Source: Methanobacterium subterraneum
GTDB taxonomy: Archaea; Methanobacteriota; Methanobacteria; Methanobacteriales; Methanobacteriaceae
Assembly: GCF_002813695.1 (NCBI RefSeq)
Contig: NZ_CP017768.1
Coordinates: 2,164,501-2,228,500 of the forward strand
Direction of reading: 5' to 3'
Length of the DNA stretch: 64,000 bases
This document shows positions 59,684 to 64,000 of the stretch, one piece after another (position 1 is the stretch's first letter; each line of letters starts with the position of its first letter). The notes under the pieces were generated by a model that saw only the letters and a list, made by a program, of their open reading frames with translations, made no database searches and was not told where the DNA came from. A program made the translations under genes and the position numbers.

Positions 59684-61570
59684 ATGGATGAAAATATTGA
59701 TTACGATAAACTGGGCTTGATGATGGGTTTGGAAATACACCAGCAGCTCAACACAACTAAAAAACTCTTCTGTCCCTGTGAATGTGAATTAACCGATAAA
59801 AAACCAAAGTACCGTGTTTTAAGGTATCTGAGGCCCACCCAGAGTGAACTGGGAAAAATCGATAGGGCGGCCTTTGAAGAATCACGCCGTGAACTCACCT
59901 TCCTCTATGATGCCTATCCTCATCACACCTGTCTGGTGGAAACAGATGATGAACCACCACATCCCCTGAATCAGGAAGCACTGGAGATCGGACTTATAAT
60001 TGCCACCCTCCTGGACATGCAAGTGGTGGATGAATTCCACACTATGAGAAAACAGGTAATCGATGGAAGTAACACTGGAGGATTCCAGAGAACAGGACTC
60101 CTGGCTATCCAGGGACATATGGAAACACCCTACGGTAAGGTTACCATTGAGAACCTTTGTCTGGAGGAAGACGCAGCCCGGCGTATGGGACAAAGAAAGG
60201 GGAAAGTAGAATTCCGCCTGGATCGTCTGGGAATCCCTCTCCTGGAGATAACCACAGATCCATCCATGAAACGCCCGGAACAGGTACGGGAAGTAGCCTA
60301 CCAGATCGGTCAGGTTCTGCGCAGCACCAAGGTAAAAAGGGGCTTGGGAACCATACGTCAGGACTTGAACATATCCATCCGCGAAGGAGCCAGGGTTGAG
60401 GTGAAAGGTGTCCAGGACCTGGATTCCATGGAACAACTGGTGAAAAATGAAGTTCTACGCCAACTTAAACTGCTGGAAATTAAGGATGAGCTACAAAAAA
60501 GAGATGCCCAAGTTGAAGACAAGATCCACGATCTTGGGGAACAGTTAAAGGACACTGAGTCAAAAATCATCCATAAAGCCATTAAAACGGGTGGAAAAGT
60601 ATTAGCAATTAAACTCAAGGGTTACCGGGGATTAATTGGTAAAGAAGTGCAACCCGGCAGGAGATTCGGAACTGAACTGGCAGGGTATGCCAAAAAGATG
60701 GGTGTAGCAGGTATATTCCACACTGATGAATTACCGGCCTACGGAATAACTTCCCTGGAAGTGGAGATCATTAACCAGTTCCTGGAAATCGGGGAAGAGG
60801 ATGCTTTTATTCTAGTTGCCGATGAAAAGGATAAAGCCAGAAATGCCCTGGAAGAAGTGCAGAGAAGGGCTGAAATGGCCATGGAAGGCGTTCCTGAAGA
60901 GACCCGGAAGGCCCTGGATGATGCCAACACTGAGTACCTCCGGCCGCTACCCACTGCCAGCAGAATGTATGTGGAAACTGATATTCCCACCCAAGTGGTC
61001 TCTAAAGAACTCCTAGGGTACGTCCAGGCCAATCTTCCGGAACTTCCCAAAGAAAAAGAGGCCCGTATAATAGATGGATATAACTTAAGTGAAGATCTAG
61101 CACATCAATTAGTGCGACAGAACAGAGTGGAACAGTTCGAAGAAATTGTTGCAGAATGTGGGGTTGAACCGACGACTGTGGCTTCACTACTGGCTTACAC
61201 TCTCAAAGAACTAAGAAGGGAAGGTCTGGATGTGGAAAATCTCTCTGATAGTCTGAAGGGAACATTCAAGTTACTGAAACAGGGCAAAATATCCAAAGAT
61301 GCTGTTTCGGAGGTGTTAGTGGGAGTTTTGAAGGAAAACTGGACTCCTGAAGAGGCTGCTGGAAATTTAAATTTATTAATGCTTTCAGAAGAAAATGTCA
61401 GCACCATAATTGTGGAGATAGTATCTGCCAATGAAAACTTGATAACAGAAAGAAAAATGGGAGCTATGGGGTCTTTAATGGGAATGGCTATGAAAGAACT
61501 CAAGGGAAAAGCAGATGGGAAACTGGTAAATAAACTTCTAAAAGAAGAAATACAAAAATATTTACAGTAA
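59684..61570 (+). CDS. gatE: Glutamyl-tRNA(Gln) amidotransferase subunit GatE
   Basis: tRNA-binding and kinase subunit of GatDE. 628 residues from the ATG at 59684 with GGTGAT upstream; an in-frame start at 59672 would cover that site. GatB/E core ([69 protein letters not shown]), a central insertion typical of GatE (about 270-430) and the C-terminal YqeY-like helical tail. Zinc-binding Cys pair in FCPCEC. Same operon as gatD. Confidence 0.94.
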   Translation: MDENIDYDKLGLMMGLEIHQQLNTTKKLFCPCECELTDKKPKYRVLRYLRPTQSELGKIDRAAFEESRRELTFLYDAYPHHTCLVETDDEPPHPLNQEALEIGLIIATLLDMQVVDEFHTMRKQVIDGSNTGGFQRTGLLAIQGHMETPYGKVTIENLCLEEDAARRMGQRKGKVEFRLDRLGIPLLEITTDPSMKRPEQVREVAYQIGQVLRSTKVKRGLGTIRQDLNISIREGARVEVKGVQDLDSMEQLVKNEVLRQLKLLEIKDELQKRDAQVEDKIHDLGEQLKDTESKIIHKAIKTGGKVLAIKLKGYRGLIGKEVQPGRRFGTELAGYAKKMGVAGIFHTDELPAYGITSLEVEIINQFLEIGEEDAFILVADEKDKARNALEEVQRRAEMAMEGVPEETRKALDDANTEYLRPLPTASRMYVETDIPTQVVSKELLGYVQANLPELPKEKEARIIDGYNLSEDLAHQLVRQNRVEQFEEIVAECGVEPTTVASLLAYTLKELRREGLDVENLSDSLKGTFKLLKQGKISKDAVSEVLVGVLKENWTPEEAAGNLNLLMLSEENVSTIIVEIVSANENLITERKMGAMGSLMGMAMKELKGKADGKLVNKLLKEEIQKYLQ

Positions 61571-61584
61571 GTGGAGATGTTTTT

Positions 61585-62495
61585 ATGGAAGAATATGATC
61601 TGATTATCATTGGCGGAGGACCTGCCGGATTAACTGCAGGGATATATGCTGGAAGGCAGGGAATGAAAACGGTGATACTGGAGATGATGACTGGGGCTGG
61701 TTCTGGTTACATGGTGCCCAGTATGGAGAATTACCCTGGGTTTGATGAGATTTCAGGAAAAGAACTGTTGGAGAAGATGAGGAAACAGGTGGAAAAACAT
61801 ATTCCAGTGAACAACATGGAGGAAGTTAAGGAAATTGAAACAAATGATTCTTCTGGTATTCTCTTAACCACATCAAAAGGTGAATATAAAACCAAGTCAC
61901 TGATAATATCCACTGGAAGTCGTCACAGAAGGCTGAAGGTACCTGGTGAGATCGAATATATTGGACGTGGAGTTTGTTATTGTGCCACTTGTGACGGACC
62001 TTTGTATCCAGGTAAGGATGTGATCGTGGTAGGGGGAGGAAATGCTGCAGTTCAGGAAGCAATCTACCTGAAAGGACTGGGATGTAATGTAACCATAATA
62101 CACCGCCGAGACCAGTTAAGGGCTGAAAAGTATCTTCAGAAAAAATTAGAAGAGAATGAGATCCCGGTAATATGGGATTCAGTGGTGGAAAAGATAAATG
62201 GAAACATGGTTGTGGACAGTGTAACTTTGTTCAACCGTAAAACCGAGGAGAAAACTGAACTACCTCTTCATGGAATTTTCATAGCAGTGGGGAGGAACCC
62301 CTTAGTAAAGTAGCCAGTGAGGCTGGTGTGGAAGTAGATAATGTCGGATACATCCAGACTGACAAGTACCAGCGAACCAACATTCCTGGAATCTATGCTG
62401 CTGGAGATATAACTGGTGGAATTAAACAATGGGTGGTGGCCTGTGCTGAAGGAGCAGTGGCAGCCTTATCCGCATTTGAAGATGTGATGGGGTAG
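61585..62495 (+). pseudogene. trxB: Thioredoxin reductase TrxB, frameshifted near the C-terminus
   Basis: FAD/NADPH enzyme reducing thioredoxin. Seen: [20 protein letters not shown] (FAD), redox pair [14 protein letters not shown] motif [18 protein letters not shown] and [12 protein letters not shown]. The frame stops at 62313 after GRNPLVK. One base off, it continues [17 protein letters not shown], then [11 protein letters not shown] and [18 protein letters not shown], to TAG at 62495, about 302 residues. Adding one C in the CCCC run (near 62298) restores [11 protein letters not shown]. Because the rest is well conserved, a sequencing or assembly error is quite possible. Close after gatE. 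Confidence 0.85.
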
Positions 62496-62602
62496 ACATC
62501 TGCGTATTTAGTCTTATGGGATACAGAAAATCCATTAAATTTATTTTTTCAAAGTAAATTTTATAATTAAAGAATAAATTAGATAAATCGAACCTGATAT
62601 TC

Positions 62603-63457
62603 ATGAAAAATAAGATTAAATTCGGTCCAGCGGGCAATCCCCTGGGTTTCAATGGCCAAACAGTCGAAGTTTGTGACTACATCCGTGGAATAGGTTTGGA
62701 TGCCTACGAATATCAAGCCACATATGGGGTGAGAATCCAGAAACAATCTGGCCTTAAACTGGCTGAAAATGCCCTTGATAATGATGTAAGGGTTTCCATG
62801 CATGCACCTTATTACATTAACCTATCTGCGCAAAAGGAGGATGTACTGGAAAGATCGATTGAAAGGCTGGTTCAATCAGCCAGGGCAGCGGAGTGGATAG
62901 GTGCCTACCGTATAGTTTTTCATCCGGGATTTTATACAAAATACACTCCATCTCAAGCATTGGATATGTGTAAAGGAGCTATTAACGAACTTCTGGAGAA
63001 ATTAGACTCCCGGGGAATAAAAAAATTCACTTTCGCACCTGAGACCACAGGCAAACGATCACAACTAGGTAGTCTGGATGAAATCATTGATATTTGCCAG
63101 TCTTTTGATCATTTCAACCCCACCATTGACTTTGCCCATGTTCACGCCAGGGGGAGAGGTTGTATTAAAGGGGCTGATGATTATCACCGGATAATGGTTA
63201 AATTAGAGGATGGATTGGATGGAATTGGGGGTAAGAAGGAAGTATTGCACTGTCATTTTACTAGGATTGAATACACTGATGCTGGTGAAAGGAAACACCA
63301 CATCCTTACGGAAACAGAATACGGCCCTCCACTGGAGCCATTACTGGAAGCACTGGTAGAATGTGGGTGGGATGCTACCATTATATGCGAAACTCCCTTT
63401 TTAGAGAAAGATGCTCTGGTAATGAAGCAGAATTATCAGGATATCCTGGAAAAATAA
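62603..63457 (+). CDS. Endonuclease IV-like TIM-barrel protein
   Basis: 284 residues. Xylose-isomerase-like/Nfo fold with metal-ligand positions: [64 protein letters not shown] and the C-terminal [12 protein letters not shown]. This is the archaeal AP endonuclease IV relative, probably acting on abasic DNA with Zn; other sugar-isomerase roles cannot be ruled out. It lies with exonuclease III some 5 kb away. Confidence 0.82.
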   Translation: MKNKIKFGPAGNPLGFNGQTVEVCDYIRGIGLDAYEYQATYGVRIQKQSGLKLAENALDNDVRVSMHAPYYINLSAQKEDVLERSIERLVQSARAAEWIGAYRIVFHPGFYTKYTPSQALDMCKGAINELLEKLDSRGIKKFTFAPETTGKRSQLGSLDEIIDICQSFDHFNPTIDFAHVHARGRGCIKGADDYHRIMVKLEDGLDGIGGKKEVLHCHFTRIEYTDAGERKHHILTETEYGPPLEPLLEALVECGWDATIICETPFLEKDALVMKQNYQDILEK

Positions 63458-63620
63458 CACGTTAACACTGAATAGGAGAGAAAATTGGACCCTATTAAAT
63501 TTTAGATACCCTGTAATCCATTTAATATATCCAGTAGTAAGGAGTGGGAATGTTGATATTTAAGTAAAATATATATTCGCAATATGGATAATGTTTACCA
63601 GGGATAATAATGGTGGGTTA

Positions 63621-63839
63621 ATGAAAGAACCAATCATGGTTAAAAACTTCATTGATGGGAATCAAATCAGAGAAGATGATTTGCTGGCGATAATCCATGA
63701 TTTTATTGAGGAAAGTGTCCTAAAAAGTGTAATCAATGAGTTTATAGATGAAGATGTGAATTATTTAAAGGTGAAGAATCGTGAGTTGCGATGGTTGGCT
63801 ACTAAAGCCAGATTCCGGGCGAAAGATTCTGAAATGTAA
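63621..63839 (+). CDS. Small hypothetical protein
   Basis: 72 residues from the ATG at 63621 (GGTGGG upstream); an ATG at 63591 lacks a ribosome site. Charged and mixed helix: FIDGNQIREDDLLAIIHDF, then VINEFIDEDVNYLKVKNREL. No family recognised. TATATATT near 63569 could be its TATA box. Confidence 0.5.
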   Translation: MKEPIMVKNFIDGNQIREDDLLAIIHDFIEESVLKSVINEFIDEDVNYLKVKNRELRWLATKARFRAKDSEM

Positions 63840-63922
63840 AAATAATAGATGAAATTAGATAATATATTTTCTGGGAATTTTTTCCCTTTTGGGTCCATTG
63901 ATTCAGGCATTCAATTATAACT

Positions 63923-64000
63923 TTATTCAATTACAAAACGGCAGGAATTATCTCCCAGAGCGTAGCATTTGGTTTCCCTAACACGGATCTTTTCTTTATT
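63923..64000 (-). CDS. V4R-domain protein, C-terminal end only
   Basis: 26 codons from the window edge to the TAA at 63923-63925. The visible tail has RVRETKCYALGDNSCRFVIE, the end pattern of V4R (4-vinyl reductase) domains: a Cys, a short Gly/Asp turn, a second Cys and a hydrophobic strand. V4R domains bind small hydrocarbons or metals and occur in methanogen regulators and hydrolases. The main part is outside the window, so the full product is unknown. Confidence 0.6.
   Translation of the reverse strand, partial: NKEKIRVRETKCYALGDNSCRFVIE

Overview
This window is chromosomal DNA of a hydrogenotrophic methanogen of the Methanobacteriaceae, most likely Methanobacterium. The evidence is a methanogen-type nif cluster with nifI1/nifI2, the repressor NrpR, methanogenesis marker protein 8, a FwdF-like polyferredoxin, archaeal GatDE, a VOR-type oxidoreductase with a fused beta-gamma subunit, an intron-containing tRNA-Met, AT-rich intergenic DNA and archaeal TATA boxes. 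Names rest on motif reading and family knowledge; no database search was run.

Layout. (1) 1-5.5 kb: nitrogenase operon on the minus strand, nifH-nifI1-nifI2-nifD-nifK-nifE (nifE runs off the left edge), with a GGAA-N6-TTCC NrpR-type operator at the nifH promoter. (2) 5.6-22 kb: a metal and cell-surface block. It holds a FecCD-type ABC importer, a TupABC tungstate importer, a molbindin, three secreted membrane-anchored proteins (DUF11; PKD/chitobiase-like/DUF11; an 842-residue internally duplicated FmdE-like protein) and a ferredoxin plus FwdF-like polyferredoxin pair. These are tied together by a recurring 22-24 bp palindrome, (C)GATATG-N10-CATATC(G), on the TATA box or start site of six transcription units; its layout resembles ModE (molybdate/tungstate) boxes. 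(3) 22.2-27 kb: a Cys-rich small protein, nrpR, glnA (with a second NrpR-type operator) and a MoeB/HesA-like E1 enzyme. (4) 27-28.4 kb: an IS1595-like element with about 34-bp inverted ends and a frameshifted transposase, next to an intron-containing tRNA-Met. (5) 28.4-46 kb: mostly housekeeping genes (marker protein 8, CBS protein, thiC, a glutaredoxin and a ferredoxin-thioredoxin-reductase/rubredoxin fusion, a FilR1-type regulator, a kinase lacking its phospho-histidine, DNA ligase, glycan/membrane genes, phosphoglucosamine mutase, flavoprotein, adenosine-specific kinase). (6) 46.4-56.7 kb: XRE-cupin regulator, acyl-CoA synthetase, VorCBA, a zone of gene decay, then a second two-gene 2-oxoacid:ferredoxin oxidoreductase. 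(7) 56.8-64 kb: exonuclease III, DUF2769, GatD, GatE, a frameshifted thioredoxin reductase, an endonuclease IV-like protein, a small protein and the end of a V4R-domain gene.

How it works together. Nitrogenase needs molybdenum, and the methanogenic formylmethanofuran dehydrogenases need Mo or W. The left 26 kb thus appears to join two regulons: a nitrogen regulon (NrpR acting on nifH and glnA, with NrpR encoded here) and a probable Mo/W regulon (two importers, a Mop protein, Fwd-type iron-sulfur proteins and surface proteins). The surface proteins under the ModE-like box are the best candidate for something undescribed, possibly an envelope system for oxyanion capture or scarcity. No ModE gene is visible in the window.

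Caution: several otherwise ordinary genes (trxB, a family-2 glycosyltransferase, a small gene at 51.8 kb) are broken by single-base shifts next to G or C runs, so assembly error is a live alternative to real pseudogenes.
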